Below, in pieces: positions 1 to 9,525 of a stretch of 64,000 nucleotides of DNA; within the stretch, counting starts at the first letter, position 1, and every line of letters starts with the position of its first letter. Origin of the DNA: UBA4722 sp041690995 (GTDB taxonomy: Bacteria; Pseudomonadota; Gammaproteobacteria; DSM-16500); assembly GCA_041690995.1 (NCBI GenBank), contig JBEPVM010000001.1, positions 78,158-142,157 on the forward strand, in the 5' to 3' direction. Below the pieces are notes generated by a model. That model ran no database searches and was not told where the DNA came from. It saw nothing but the letters and a program-made list of their open reading frames with translations. A program made the position numbers and the translations under genes.

Positions 1-1
1 G

Positions 2-280
2 AGCGAGAAATTTCGCGGCGTGCGATTACAATTAGAGCGCGATATGTTACGAATTATGGCAAATAACCCAGAACAAGAAGAAACAGAAGAACTCGTTCAT
101 TTGGATTATAAAGGCGATAGTACAGAGCTTGCTTTCAACGCAGCTTATCTATTAGATGTAGTTTCAGCCATGACGGGCGAACAAATTCGATGGTCTTTTT
201 CAAGTCATGGCGGTGGTATTTTAATGGAAGCAATAGAAAAAATGGATAGCCTCTATGTTGTTATGCCAATACGATTATAA
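2..280 (+). CDS. dnaN: DNA polymerase III beta subunit (sliding clamp), C-terminal part
   Basis: Partial: the reading frame is open from the left edge, so the gene begins outside the window and only about 92 C-terminal residues are seen. The tail carries the clamp family's last-domain pattern (FRGVRLQL, ANNPEQEE, then the terminal YVVMPIRL), which packs the clamp-loader and polymerase-binding pocket. DnaN forms the ring that holds polymerase III on DNA. The stop codon overlaps the recF start by one base (TAATG), so the two are translationally coupled in the usual dnaN-recF-gyrB order near the origin. Confidence 0.96.
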   Translation, partial: SEKFRGVRLQLERDMLRIMANNPEQEETEELVHLDYKGDSTELAFNAAYLLDVVSAMTGEQIRWSFSSHGGGILMEAIEKMDSLYVVMPIRL

Positions 281-1407
281 TGACTGATGTTATGGGATTG
301 AGCCATTTAGTCATTTCCGAGTTTCGTAATCTGGCATCAGTAACGCTGACTCCTCTGTTGCAAGGGTTTAATTGTATTCATGGGGCTAATGGGAGCGGAA
401 AAACCAGTCTGCTTGAAGCTATCTATTATCTCAGTATGGGACGTTCTTTTCGTAGTATACAAGCCGATCGTATTATTCGATACGATGCCCAAAAACTATC
501 TATTATTGGCCGATTATCAATGGATGACCAGGGTATCCCTGTTGGTTTAGAGCGATATGCAGATGGAAAGATCAGATTACGTATTAATGGAGAAGATGTC
601 TCCTCTATTGCTCCGTTAGCAAGCTTAATTCCTGTGCAATTAATAGACTCCCATTGTCATAGTTTGCTTGATGCGGGTCCTAGTTTTCGTCGAAAATATA
701 TGGATTTTGGTTTGTTCCATCTGAGGAATGATTTTTTACGTGTATGGCGCCAATATGAACGCGTGTTAAAACAGCGAAACGCCGGATTACGTTATAATGT
801 GCCTAAAAAAGAACTCGATAGTTGGATACCTGAGCTTGTAAATAGCGCAATGCAATTAGATCAAATGCGACTCGATTACTTAAGTTATTTAATGCCTTTA
901 TTAACTCAAACGATAGAAGAGTTATTGCCCATCTTTAAATTGAAAATAAATTATTTTAGAGGCTGGGATCAGCACTGTGAATACGCAGATATATTGCGAA
1001 AAACGACTGATCAAGACTGTAAGCTAGGATACACCCAAAATGGACCGCATAAGGCGGATCTTAAGATAAAAATCAATGACATCCCAGCAAAAGATATTTT
1101 ATCAAGAGGCCAACAAAAGCTGTTTGTTTGTGCTATGATACTGGCTCGGGGAAGCTTGTTACAATGTCATGCAAAAAAGACCCCTATTTACTTGATTGAT
1201 GATCTGCCGTCTGAATTAGATAATGCAAGCCGTGATCGTTTAATCGCCTTGCTTTCAAAACAAGAAGCGCAGGTGTTTATTACAACGACTGAGAATGAAA
1301 CTTGGCCTGATCTGAGAAACAGCCCTATGAAAATGTTTCACGTGGAACATGGCAGAATAAGCGAAATAAATATAAGCGGAGTGATTAAAAGTGAGCCAAT
1401 CAGCTAG
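280..1407 (+). CDS. recF: DNA replication/repair protein RecF
   Basis: RecF is an SMC/ABC-type ATPase that helps load RecA at single-strand gaps through RecFOR. The 375-residue length is normal for the family. Walker A is GANGSGKT at residues 35-42, the signature SRGQQK is at 275-280, and Walker B with the D-loop (IDDLPSELD) is at 306-314. The start overlaps the dnaN stop by one base, and the 3' end overlaps gyrB by 17 bases, so the three genes form one tightly packed operon. Nothing appears truncated. Confidence 0.96.
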   Translation: MTDVMGLSHLVISEFRNLASVTLTPLLQGFNCIHGANGSGKTSLLEAIYYLSMGRSFRSIQADRIIRYDAQKLSIIGRLSMDDQGIPVGLERYADGKIRLRINGEDVSSIAPLASLIPVQLIDSHCHSLLDAGPSFRRKYMDFGLFHLRNDFLRVWRQYERVLKQRNAGLRYNVPKKELDSWIPELVNSAMQLDQMRLDYLSYLMPLLTQTIEELLPIFKLKINYFRGWDQHCEYADILRKTTDQDCKLGYTQNGPHKADLKIKINDIPAKDILSRGQQKLFVCAMILARGSLLQCHAKKTPIYLIDDLPSELDNASRDRLIALLSKQEAQVFITTTENETWPDLRNSPMKMFHVEHGRISEINISGVIKSEPIS

Positions 1408-3814
1408 CTATGATTCAAACAGCATAAAAGTTCTTAAAGGATTAGATGCAGTCCGCAAACGTCCAGGAATGTACATTGGCGATACCGATGATGGCACTGG
1501 CTTACATCACATGGTTTTTGAGTTGGTCGATAATGCGATTGATGAAGCGCTGGCGGGTTTTTGTGATACGGTCAATGTTACCATCCATTCTGACGAAACA
1601 GTCAGTGTTAAAGATAATGGGCGTGGTATTCCTGTGGATCTGCATACAGAAGAAAATCGCTCTGCTGCTGAAGTAATTATGACCGTACTGCATTCTGGCG
1701 GAAAATTTGATAATGATTCCTATAAAATTTCTGGCGGGCTACATGGCGTGGGGGTCTCAGTTGTTAACGCGCTTTCGGAAGAACTCCATTTAACCATTAG
1801 ACTGAATGGAAAATTACATGAACAAGACTATTCCTCAGGTGATCCTGTAGCACCACTTACTATTACAGGGGACACAACAGAAAAAGGCACAGAAATTCGA
1901 TTCAAACCAAGCCGAGAAATATTCTCACATATTCAATTTAGTTACGACATACTTGCTAGACGTTTAAGGGAACTCTCTTTTTTAAACTCAGGCGTTCAGA
2001 TTTTTTTATCTGATGAACGTAGCGGCAAAAGCGATCTATTTCATTATCATGGCGGTATTAAAGCATTTATTGAAGATCTTAACCAAAATAAAACAGTTAT
2101 CAATCCAAAAATATTTTACTTTTCTGCCGAAAAAGATCGAGTTATTGTTGAAGTTGCTATGCAATGGAATGATACGTTTAATGAACAATTCTTTTGCTTT
2201 ACTAATAATATCCCACAAAAAGATGGTGGAGCGCATGTGGCGGGTTTCCGCAGCGCTTTAACACGCGTATTAAATAATTATCTTGAGCAAGAAGGTTATT
2301 TGAAAAAAGCAAAAATTAATACCACGGGTGATGATTTTCGAGAAGGCTTAACAGTTGTCTTATCCGTTAAAATGCCAGATCCTAAATTTTCCTCTCAAAC
2401 CAAAGATAAGTTAGTGTCATCAGAAATAAAAGCGATAGTTGAATCGCTCATGACGGAGAAACTTCAAGAATATCTCATGGAATTCCCGCAAGAAACTAAA
2501 GCGATTATTACTAAAGTGCTTGAAGCAGCACGTGCACGTGAAGCAGCGCGTAAAGCACGAGATTTAACACAACGTAAAGGCGCTTTAGATATAGCAGGAT
2601 TACCAGGTAAATTAGCTGATTGCCAAGAAGAAGATCCCAGCAAATCAGAATTATTTATTGTTGAAGGTGAGTCAGCAGGTGGTTCAGCAAAACAAGCAAG
2701 AGACCGCAGGACACAAGCTGTTTTACCTTTAAAGGGTAAAATTTTAAATGTAGAGAAAGCTCGATTTGATAAAATGCTGTCATCTGTGGAAGTTGCAACG
2801 CTTATCACGGCTTTAGGTTGTGGGATAGGGCGAGAAGAATATAATCCCGATAAAACACGTTATCATAGAATTATCATCATGACAGACGCGGATGTGGATG
2901 GCTCTCATATCCGCACTTTGTTGCTTACATTTTTTTATCGTCAAATGCCTGAGCTGATAGAACGGGGTTATATTTATATCGCACAACCGCCTTTATTTAA
3001 AATAAAAAAAGGCAAACAAGAACAGTATATTAAAGACGAAGAGGCATTAGACGCTTCTCTCGTCCAATCCGCATTGGACGGTACTTCGTTATATGTGGGC
3101 AGCACCGCTCCACCTATAGCAAGCGCAGCATTGGAAAGCTTAATGTTGGAACATCAAGCTATCAAAGCTGTTATTGCTCGTCTATCCAAACGTCATCATT
3201 ACCCAATACCCGTACTTGAAATATTAATTTATACATTACCATTAGATGAAACTAAATTAATGCAACATGATTTGATGCTAGAGGTTGTTAAGAGCATGAA
3301 TGAGAAATTAATTGCTTATAATGATGCGGCTATATCTTATCAAATCAGCTTGGCTCATGATAAAGATAAACAAATCTGGTTGCCGGAAATTAGAATAAGC
3401 CATCATGGAGCAGAGAGTAAAGTATTGATTAATAAAGAATTATTTTTGTCGGCAGAATACCGTAAGCTAACAGCGCTGGGAAATAAGCTGAAAGATTTAT
3501 TGCATTCCGATGCGTTTATACAACGAGGCGATAAAAAACAAGCGGTTACTTCCTTTGCACAAGCTATCACTTGGATTTTACAAGAAGCTAGAAAAGGGCA
3601 ATCTATCCAACGTTACAAAGGGTTGGGAGAGATGAACCCTGATCAGCTTCGAGAAACAACAATGAATCCAGAAGCTCGACGCATGTTGCAGGTAACAATT
3701 GAAGATGCTGTCGCGGCAGATAAAATTTTTACAACATTAATGGGAGATCAGGTTGAGCCTCGCCGGCAATTTATCGAGGCAAACGCGTTAGATGTAAACA
3801 ATCTTGATATTTAA
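1391..3814 (+). CDS. gyrB: DNA gyrase subunit B
   Basis: ATPase subunit of the type II topoisomerase that introduces negative supercoils. The GHKL ATPase domain is N-terminal (DNAIDEAL, HGVGVSVVNAL). The TOPRIM domain follows, with EGESAGG at about 425-431 and the metal-binding DADVD at 499-503. The family C-terminus contains QRYKGLGEMNP. The 807-residue length is that of full-size gammaproteobacterial GyrB. The start is GTG inside the end of recF, with GGAG at 1378-1381 as ribosome-binding site about 9 bases upstream. Confidence 0.97.
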   Translation: MSQSASYDSNSIKVLKGLDAVRKRPGMYIGDTDDGTGLHHMVFELVDNAIDEALAGFCDTVNVTIHSDETVSVKDNGRGIPVDLHTEENRSAAEVIMTVLHSGGKFDNDSYKISGGLHGVGVSVVNALSEELHLTIRLNGKLHEQDYSSGDPVAPLTITGDTTEKGTEIRFKPSREIFSHIQFSYDILARRLRELSFLNSGVQIFLSDERSGKSDLFHYHGGIKAFIEDLNQNKTVINPKIFYFSAEKDRVIVEVAMQWNDTFNEQFFCFTNNIPQKDGGAHVAGFRSALTRVLNNYLEQEGYLKKAKINTTGDDFREGLTVVLSVKMPDPKFSSQTKDKLVSSEIKAIVESLMTEKLQEYLMEFPQETKAIITKVLEAARAREAARKARDLTQRKGALDIAGLPGKLADCQEEDPSKSELFIVEGESAGGSAKQARDRRTQAVLPLKGKILNVEKARFDKMLSSVEVATLITALGCGIGREEYNPDKTRYHRIIIMTDADVDGSHIRTLLLTFFYRQMPELIERGYIYIAQPPLFKIKKGKQEQYIKDEEALDASLVQSALDGTSLYVGSTAPPIASAALESLMLEHQAIKAVIARLSKRHHYPIPVLEILIYTLPLDETKLMQHDLMLEVVKSMNEKLIAYNDAAISYQISLAHDKDKQIWLPEIRISHHGAESKVLINKELFLSAEYRKLTALGNKLKDLLHSDAFIQRGDKKQAVTSFAQAITWILQEARKGQSIQRYKGLGEMNPDQLRETTMNPEARRMLQVTIEDAVAADKIFTTLMGDQVEPRRQFIEANALDVNNLDI

Positions 3815-3907
3815 ATAGCAAGCATATTCTTATTCGCATGTTATATAATTATTATTTATCCTAGTAGAGAAGTGACATAATCTATTAATAAAATACAAGG
3901 ATATAGC

Positions 3908-5515
3908 ATGGGTGACACAAGGAATCGTCTTCCGCTAGAAGGTGGCGCTGCCGGCGAAGAAGAAAAAATGCAATTGCTAGAGCAATTTGCAGCAGCAACG
4001 CGTACAAAAATACTGACTAGCCAAGCAGACCTCGATACAAAAGACAAAGTGATGGATGAAATGCTTTCATGGTGTAAAGAGCAGCATACTATTGTCGTGT
4101 TAAAAAGTGCTATCATTCTATCTTCCAATCCTACGTCACGCACTGTGCAGAATTGTAAATCTCTTATGCTTAGCAAAGGCATATACCCAGGACAAGTTTA
4201 TCCAGCTACGCAAGCTCTTATTGGTCTTATGTTGGCAAGCGGCCATGAAAACATTGTAAAAAAACAAAAAGGGGAAGGAACAGCATCATTTAGTGATCAA
4301 CAACGACAGTTACGTGATTTAGTCTATGAAGCCGTTCAACAAGGCGTCAGTGATATTCATATTCAAGTAAGAGAAACCTATGCCAAAATTCGTATGCGTC
4401 AGCATGGCGAATTGCGTTTATATGCAGAATGGTCAGAGAAATTAGGGAGAGAAATTGCCTCTGTTGCTTTTAATAAAGAAACAGATCATGCGACATCACA
4501 TTTTAACCCTTTAGTGCCGCAAGATGCGTCTATGCCTTTAAAAATCCAAGGTAGGGATATCCGCTTACGTTTGGCTAGCGTACCTGCGCATGGTGGTTTT
4601 GATATGGTGATGCGTATACTTGCAACAGGCGAAGAACGTTCAAAAACATTAGAAGAGCTGGGGTACACTGATAAACAAGTTGCAATCATCAAAACAGCAA
4701 TCAAGCTGCCTTTTGGAGCGATTATTGTAGCGGGTCCAACGGGATCAGGAAAAACAACAACATTGGCAAGCTGTATGGAATTGGTTGAGGCTACGCAAAA
4801 ACTTTATTCTATCGAAGATCCTGTCGAAAAAGTCGTTGAAGCTGCAACACAGGTGCCTGTCAATACTGAAAAAGAAGATCGTAGTTTTGCAAGTATGGGG
4901 CGCGCTGCTTTACGAATGGACCCTGATGTGATTATCTTAGGCGAAATGCGAGATGAAGATACAGCGCACGTGATGGTGCGTGCGTCTATCACTGGCCATT
5001 TAGTTTTAACGACATTACATACGAATAGGGCAACAGCTATTATCACTCGTCTGGTCGATATGGGTGTTTCGCCTGTTTTATTAAGTGATAGCAGCGTATT
5101 GCGCTGTTTGATCTGTCAACGCTTAATGCCAAAAGTCTGTAAATCCTGTGCTATCCCTGTTCGAGATTCTATTAAACATCAAGCAAGTATTCCTGAATGG
5201 GAAGCTGTGCTCGGCACTGAAACTATCAACAGTGCCGTAGCACGTGGGCCTGGGTGTGATAAATGTAATCGTTCAGGTGTGGGCGGTAGGGTAGTCGTTG
5301 CTGAAGTGATTTGGGTTGACGAAAATGGAAGGCAATTTATTCAGAAAGGGGATACATTAAATTGGGAGAAATATTTATTACAAAATAATTGGGTTGATTT
5401 TCACGGGCGAGCAGTACAATTGATTCGTGAGGGTATCTGTGATCCTTACGATGCGGAGAAAGTGGTAGGCCCAATTAATGAATCGACCACAGCAAAAATT
5501 TATCAATATCAGTAA
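3908..5515 (+). CDS. pilQ: Type IVb pilus assembly ATPase (PilQ/TcpT/GspE superfamily)
   Basis: Cytoplasmic hexameric motor that should power pilus extension, of the GspE/PilB superfamily and closest in context to PilQ of R64-type thin pili. Walker A is GPTGSGKT at residues 276-283, the Walker B-like LGEMRD is at 344-349, and a histidine-box region LTTLHTN follows. Two cysteine pairs (C400/C403 and C411/C414) plus C450/C453 look like the zinc-binding module of GspE proteins. AAGGA lies just upstream of the ATG. The gene opens the pilus cluster 93 bases after gyrB and is 16 bases from the next gene. The symbol follows R64 usage and must not be confused with the PilQ secretin of type IVa pili. 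Confidence 0.88.
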   Translation: MGDTRNRLPLEGGAAGEEEKMQLLEQFAAATRTKILTSQADLDTKDKVMDEMLSWCKEQHTIVVLKSAIILSSNPTSRTVQNCKSLMLSKGIYPGQVYPATQALIGLMLASGHENIVKKQKGEGTASFSDQQRQLRDLVYEAVQQGVSDIHIQVRETYAKIRMRQHGELRLYAEWSEKLGREIASVAFNKETDHATSHFNPLVPQDASMPLKIQGRDIRLRLASVPAHGGFDMVMRILATGEERSKTLEELGYTDKQVAIIKTAIKLPFGAIIVAGPTGSGKTTTLASCMELVEATQKLYSIEDPVEKVVEAATQVPVNTEKEDRSFASMGRAALRMDPDVIILGEMRDEDTAHVMVRASITGHLVLTTLHTNRATAIITRLVDMGVSPVLLSDSSVLRCLICQRLMPKVCKSCAIPVRDSIKHQASIPEWEAVLGTETINSAVARGPGCDKCNRSGVGGRVVVAEVIWVDENGRQFIQKGDTLNWEKYLLQNNWVDFHGRAVQLIREGICDPYDAEKVVGPINESTTAKIYQYQ

Positions 5516-5531
5516 ATAATCAGGTAAAAAT

Positions 5532-6587
5532 ATGGATATAAGTACGAGTGGTTTTTTTGATAATGCAAGCCAATTTCTAAAGCGTATGCAATTTGGGGGC
5601 AAAGCGCAGCTTGCTTTTTTAGAAGATTTTTATACGTTAGTCAATGATGGTATTCCTGCAAATCGTGCAATTGATATGATGGCGCAGGTGACAACGGGTA
5701 TTTCTCGTGATGTGGCGTTTGCTATCGGAAAAAAAATATCAGAAGGTCAACCTTTGGCAGATGGAATGCGAGATTGGTTTGCGGTGAATGTTGTAGAAAT
5801 TATTCGTGTAGGTGAAGAAGGAGGTGTGTTAGTTGAAACACTCAAATCTGCTATTAAAACCCTCACGCAACGTAGCGGTTCATTAGGCGCATTGTTAGGC
5901 GCAATATCTTATCCGCTTATGGTGATTACTCTGGCTTGCGCTATTATTGTTTATTTAGATAGTTCTGTTTTTCAGCAATTTAAAGATATAAAACCTATTG
6001 CTCAATGGCCACAAGCGGGGCGTGATTTATTAGAAATAAGTAGTTTTATCAAAGGCTGGTGGTGGTTAGTGCTCTTATTGGTTGCTGCGCTTATTTTACT
6101 GTTACGTAACCTCATGGCGAATTATGTCGGTGAGTTAAGACCTTTATTAGATAAACTCCCTCCGTTTTCATTGTATAGGCGGTTTGCTGCCTCACGCTTT
6201 TTGGAAACATTGGGATTGTTGGTAGCGAATGGCATCGTATTTAAAAATGCACTCAAGGTTATGCAGTATCAATCGAATCCTTATCTTTCTTCGCATTTGT
6301 TAATGATGGAACATTTGTTAAGTATGGGTAAAGGAAATATTTCTGATGTATTACAAACTGGATTAGTGAGTGAATCTGATGTATTACGTTTGCGCGTTAT
6401 GGCGGAGGTGAAAGGATTTGAGCATGGGTTGGTTCGTATGGGTGTGCGAGGATCAGAACAAAATACTAAAATAGTGGGCTTAATTGCTAAAATAGTAGGT
6501 GGCATATTGCTGGTGGTCGGTGCTTATTTGATTGTGACTATAGTAAAAGGCATTTATTTAACGGGGATGGCAATGGGCAATGGTTAA
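5532..6587 (+). CDS. pilR: Type IVb pilus inner-membrane platform protein (PilR/TcpE/GspF family)
   Basis: Inner-membrane platform protein expected to couple the ATPase to pilin addition. The 351 residues show the GspF-type layout: an N-terminal cytoplasmic half (FLEDFYTLVNDGIPANRAID, with the family EGQPLADGM-like segment), a membrane segment near residues 120-145, another near 172-194 containing consecutive tryptophans, a second cytoplasmic half, and a C-terminal membrane helix. The stop codon overlaps the next gene by 8 bases, so translation is coupled. The GspF/TcpE family is clear; the PilR name rests on the neighbouring PilN, PilO and PilP genes. Confidence 0.86.
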   Translation: MDISTSGFFDNASQFLKRMQFGGKAQLAFLEDFYTLVNDGIPANRAIDMMAQVTTGISRDVAFAIGKKISEGQPLADGMRDWFAVNVVEIIRVGEEGGVLVETLKSAIKTLTQRSGSLGALLGAISYPLMVITLACAIIVYLDSSVFQQFKDIKPIAQWPQAGRDLLEISSFIKGWWWLVLLLVAALILLLRNLMANYVGELRPLLDKLPPFSLYRRFAASRFLETLGLLVANGIVFKNALKVMQYQSNPYLSSHLLMMEHLLSMGKGNISDVLQTGLVSESDVLRLRVMAEVKGFEHGLVRMGVRGSEQNTKIVGLIAKIVGGILLVVGAYLIVTIVKGIYLTGMAMGNG

Positions 6588-7380
6588 CCCTCTCAGAAAA
6601 TCACAGGGCATTACACTGATTGAGACTATGTTAGCTCTGGCTATCGCAATCAGCATTATTTTATTCTCGATCAGGCAATACACACAATATAAACGTGAAC
6701 GCGATATTCAATTATTGGCTTACCATGTTGATATATTATTTCAGGCGATGCGTAATTATTATTATGCGAATTGTGGAAATCTAACAACACCCACACTCGC
6801 TCCCACAAGCAGCTATACGCCACCCAATCCTTTTCCTATTAGTATCATAACTGATTTGGAAAGTTATATTGATCAGGGTTGGCAACGAGGTGATCCGAGT
6901 ATTGATACTTCGTTTGGTGAATCAGGTTATGCAGTGCAGTTTAATAGAATGATTTCAACACAGACTAAAAGGCAGGAAACTTTTTGTTATTATTTTGCGG
7001 GGCAACCACAAAGCTGTGCTGCTCTCGCCAATAACAATGCTGAACTTTATTTGTGGCTAGCGCAAATTGTTGTGAAGATGAGAGACTCTGCAATGACGCT
7101 TGCTTATAAAGGCATGCTTAATGCAAGTTGTGCTATTGCTGATTTTTCACCGGACACTGCAACAGTGGTTGATTGTAATACTGAGGGTGTGACTTCCGGG
7201 AAACCTGCTTATTTAGTCTGGCAGAAGTTACCCTCTTTCGTATCACCTAAAATGAACTCAAATTTATGGGCTATGATGCCTTATCTAAAAGCATTTAATT
7301 TGCAATATACACATGATCGGCAGGCGGAATTAATCAGTACGGATTATGCGGGATCAAAATATTACTTATGTGGCGGGTAA
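6580..7380 (+). CDS. Type IV prepilin-like protein (major or minor pilin)
   Basis: A 266-residue protein with a class III prepilin leader. A short basic leader ends in G at residue 10, followed by ITLIE, which supplies the conserved Glu at +5 of the mature protein. A hydrophobic helix and an amphipathic alpha-1N segment come next. The globular part has six or more cysteines, including a C-terminal one in YYLCGG, which suggests disulfides typical of type IVb pilins. It overlaps the PilR-like gene by 8 bases and lies 3 bases before a second prepilin. It could be the PilS-like major pilin or a minor pilin; the sequence alone does not decide. Confidence 0.8.
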   Translation: MVNPLRKSQGITLIETMLALAIAISIILFSIRQYTQYKRERDIQLLAYHVDILFQAMRNYYYANCGNLTTPTLAPTSSYTPPNPFPISIITDLESYIDQGWQRGDPSIDTSFGESGYAVQFNRMISTQTKRQETFCYYFAGQPQSCAALANNNAELYLWLAQIVVKMRDSAMTLAYKGMLNASCAIADFSPDTATVVDCNTEGVTSGKPAYLVWQKLPSFVSPKMNSNLWAMMPYLKAFNLQYTHDRQAELISTDYAGSKYYLCGG

Positions 7381-7383
7381 ACT

Positions 7384-8367
7384 ATGACTTATTTTCGATT
7401 TAAATTAAAAGGCTTTACGTTATTAGAATTGCTATTGGTGATGGCGATTATGAGCAGTATTCTCGTTGCTATCATTGGGTACACTACACAAAGAAGTGAT
7501 GAAATGCGGCGTGATCGAGCTGTGATGCAGATGGAACAAGTTCTTAGCGCAGGATTAGCTTATTATGTCAACATCGGTGCATGGCCTGCTAAAATAAAGG
7601 ATTTGCAGGATGGAAGCTATCTTCCGAGTGGAACGATGAATAACCCATGGGGACTCGGCTACGCAATAAAATCTCCGGCATCTACCAATGCGCCTTCTTT
7701 TTCTATTTGCAGTTCAACGACTGGCAAGAATCCGTATGCTGCTGCGAATATTATCGCTGGAAGATTACCAATGGCATCAGTGGTTAGTGGCTCTGTTACC
7801 ACTACCACGCCAGCTACCTGTCCAACAACAAGTCTGCCTTGTACGGCAGCCAGCGCTTCTTGTACTGTTATATCAAGTGTGACTATTCCAGGGCAAAACT
7901 TAAATAACGCACGTTCTATTAATTTTGCGGGACTTTACCATAGTGGCGCCTGTGTTGCAGCACCTTCCTGCCCACTCAATATGGTACCCACGGTTGTCGT
8001 CACGCCTGTTTCTATCAGTGGTATGAACAACGATAACCAGACAGTTTATCCCATTACTAGTTTTACCGCTTATGCTGCAGGCGTAGATGTTGTTTCTGGG
8101 TTGCCAGGATCCCAACCGCTTGACTGTGCACTGGGGACGCCGACTGCGTGTACACTACAAGTCTCGCAAACACCAGTGGCATCAGGTAGCTATTGGCGTG
8201 TGTGTGTCAATATTGTCACGCAAAAAGGCTTGGTTAATTCGAGCAACAATCCGAGTTGGGCTGAAAGTGCAGCCGTTGTCTTAGCCCTAACACGTTGCAT
8301 GCCAGCAAGTGAACCCACTACTCCTGCTGTCTCTGGCTCGGGTTTTGGAGTTAGCGCTGGACACTAA
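7384..8367 (+). CDS. Type IV prepilin-like protein with long cysteine/threonine-rich C-terminal region (PilV-like?)
   Basis: The N-terminus has a textbook prepilin site: leader ending in G, then FTLLELLL with Glu at +5, followed by the pilin alpha-helix and the segment WPAKIKDLQ seen in pilin-fold proteins. After about residue 100 the protein is rich in Ser, Thr, Val and Cys, with close cysteines around residues 140-165. At 327 residues it is long for a pilin. A tip adhesin or minor pilin analogous to PilV is plausible, but this is inference. It is the last gene of the first half of the pilus cluster and converges on the minus-strand secreted gene. Confidence 0.78.
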   Translation: MTYFRFKLKGFTLLELLLVMAIMSSILVAIIGYTTQRSDEMRRDRAVMQMEQVLSAGLAYYVNIGAWPAKIKDLQDGSYLPSGTMNNPWGLGYAIKSPASTNAPSFSICSSTTGKNPYAAANIIAGRLPMASVVSGSVTTTTPATCPTTSLPCTAASASCTVISSVTIPGQNLNNARSINFAGLYHSGACVAAPSCPLNMVPTVVVTPVSISGMNNDNQTVYPITSFTAYAAGVDVVSGLPGSQPLDCALGTPTACTLQVSQTPVASGSYWRVCVNIVTQKGLVNSSNNPSWAESAAVVLALTRCMPASEPTTPAVSGSGFGVSAGH

Positions 8368-8439
8368 GCTGTAATGGTTCTTTAAATAGCGCATGGAAGT
8401 TTCTAACCATTTACTACATATAGTAGGCGATGGATTAAT

Positions 8440-9336
8440 TTACTGCCATGTAGGTGTCAAGTGAGAACATACTATAGAAGTAGGAACTGTGTTGGCTGTA
8501 TAAGATAAGCCAGGTGGAGAAGTACATTGCATATATGTGTAACTATATGTAATTCCTACATAAGGGTGACTTGTTGGACAATGTGGGGAAGAATAATAAG
8601 AATAAGAAGTAGAGGCGCCAGTGCATGCGGCATTTTGGTAGCAAATTTCAGTATTATTAGTCGACCTATATACGCCTACCCCTATATTTATTAGCATAGG
8701 AGTGGCTAATAGCCACTTAGAATCGATGCTTCCACAATACGTGGCTGAATACTCTGGTGATGTAAAGTAAGTGCAATCATACCAGCTACTCGTATAACCC
8801 CTATAAGTCTCCATATTTGGAATTGGAAACGGTGCTGGTATTGGCCCCGCTTGAATCTCTTTGTCTGCGCGGTAAGTGGCGACAGCAGTATAACTTACTG
8901 GACAAACTGCAGCTGTGGTACTGCTGATGGGAAGTGGCGCAGCAGGAGGCTGGGTCGGTGTTGGGAGGACAACTCGATTTACTACACAAGAGGGGGGGCA
9001 ACTCGTGGATGTATAACCAATTGGCGGGTTTCCGTTAATATCAGGACAAAGAGGTGTCGTAGGGCATAGCGGTAAACTGCTATATCGTTCATTAGTAACT
9101 GACAACGTAGGAGTTAGAGTGCCCGGATACCGCGATTGTAATTCTAAGTAGGTTACTGGAAGCCCTAGCGGCATAACTTTTGTGCTGCCTATCGCATAAT
9201 CTCTGCTAATAGCCCCAGCATTATCAGGAGTAACAGCAGTAGCAGTAGCAGCAGGAACAAAAACACAAAACGAGAAAAAACTAAGAACAGAAAGGAAACC
9301 GTACGTGCTCCTTGACATGAAAATTCCTTTTTTCAT
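8440..9336 (-). CDS. Cysteine-rich secreted protein of unknown function inside the pilus cluster
   Basis: I do not recognise a family. The preferred start is the ATG at 9336 (MKKGIF...), because AGGAG lies 8-9 bases upstream; an upstream in-frame start at 9393 lacks this site. The resulting 298 residues begin with a signal peptide (basic start, hydrophobic stretch ending near ATATA). The mature part is rich in Cys, Pro, Tyr, Thr and Ser, with clusters such as CPTTPLCP and SCPPSC. It is encoded against the pilus genes, between the second prepilin and the PilL-like gene. Its composition resembles the C-terminal part of the long prepilin, so an adhesin or pilus-associated exported protein is possible but unproven. 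Confidence 0.72.
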   Translation of the reverse strand: MKKGIFMSRSTYGFLSVLSFFSFCVFVPAATATAVTPDNAGAISRDYAIGSTKVMPLGLPVTYLELQSRYPGTLTPTLSVTNERYSSLPLCPTTPLCPDINGNPPIGYTSTSCPPSCVVNRVVLPTPTQPPAAPLPISSTTAAVCPVSYTAVATYRADKEIQAGPIPAPFPIPNMETYRGYTSSWYDCTYFTSPEYSATYCGSIDSKWLLATPMLINIGVGVYRSTNNTEICYQNAACTGASTSYSYYSSPHCPTSHPYVGITYSYTYMQCTSPPGLSYTANTVPTSIVCSHLTPTWQ

Positions 9337-9525
9337 GGTATAACTCCTATAATGAATTTGTTTATCATATAAAGGAAATGCATTGCTTTGCAATCGACTT
9401 GTTGATTACTTTTAAGTTTTTAAAGGCAGCCCGTAAAAATCATTACACATTCCAGAATAAATCACTTATACTTAAAAACAGTTTTTTGGATAAAATAGAT
9501 TGACTTATATCTCATGGAGTATGTA

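Noticed and set aside
2464..2808. Minus-strand open frame inside gyrB
   Set aside because: Antisense shadow of a strongly conserved gene, no supporting signals.
8371..8413. TAATGGTT/AACCATTTA inverted repeat between the long prepilin and the minus-strand gene
   Set aside because: Short arms with a loop of about 25 bases and no T-run; expected by chance in AT-rich DNA.
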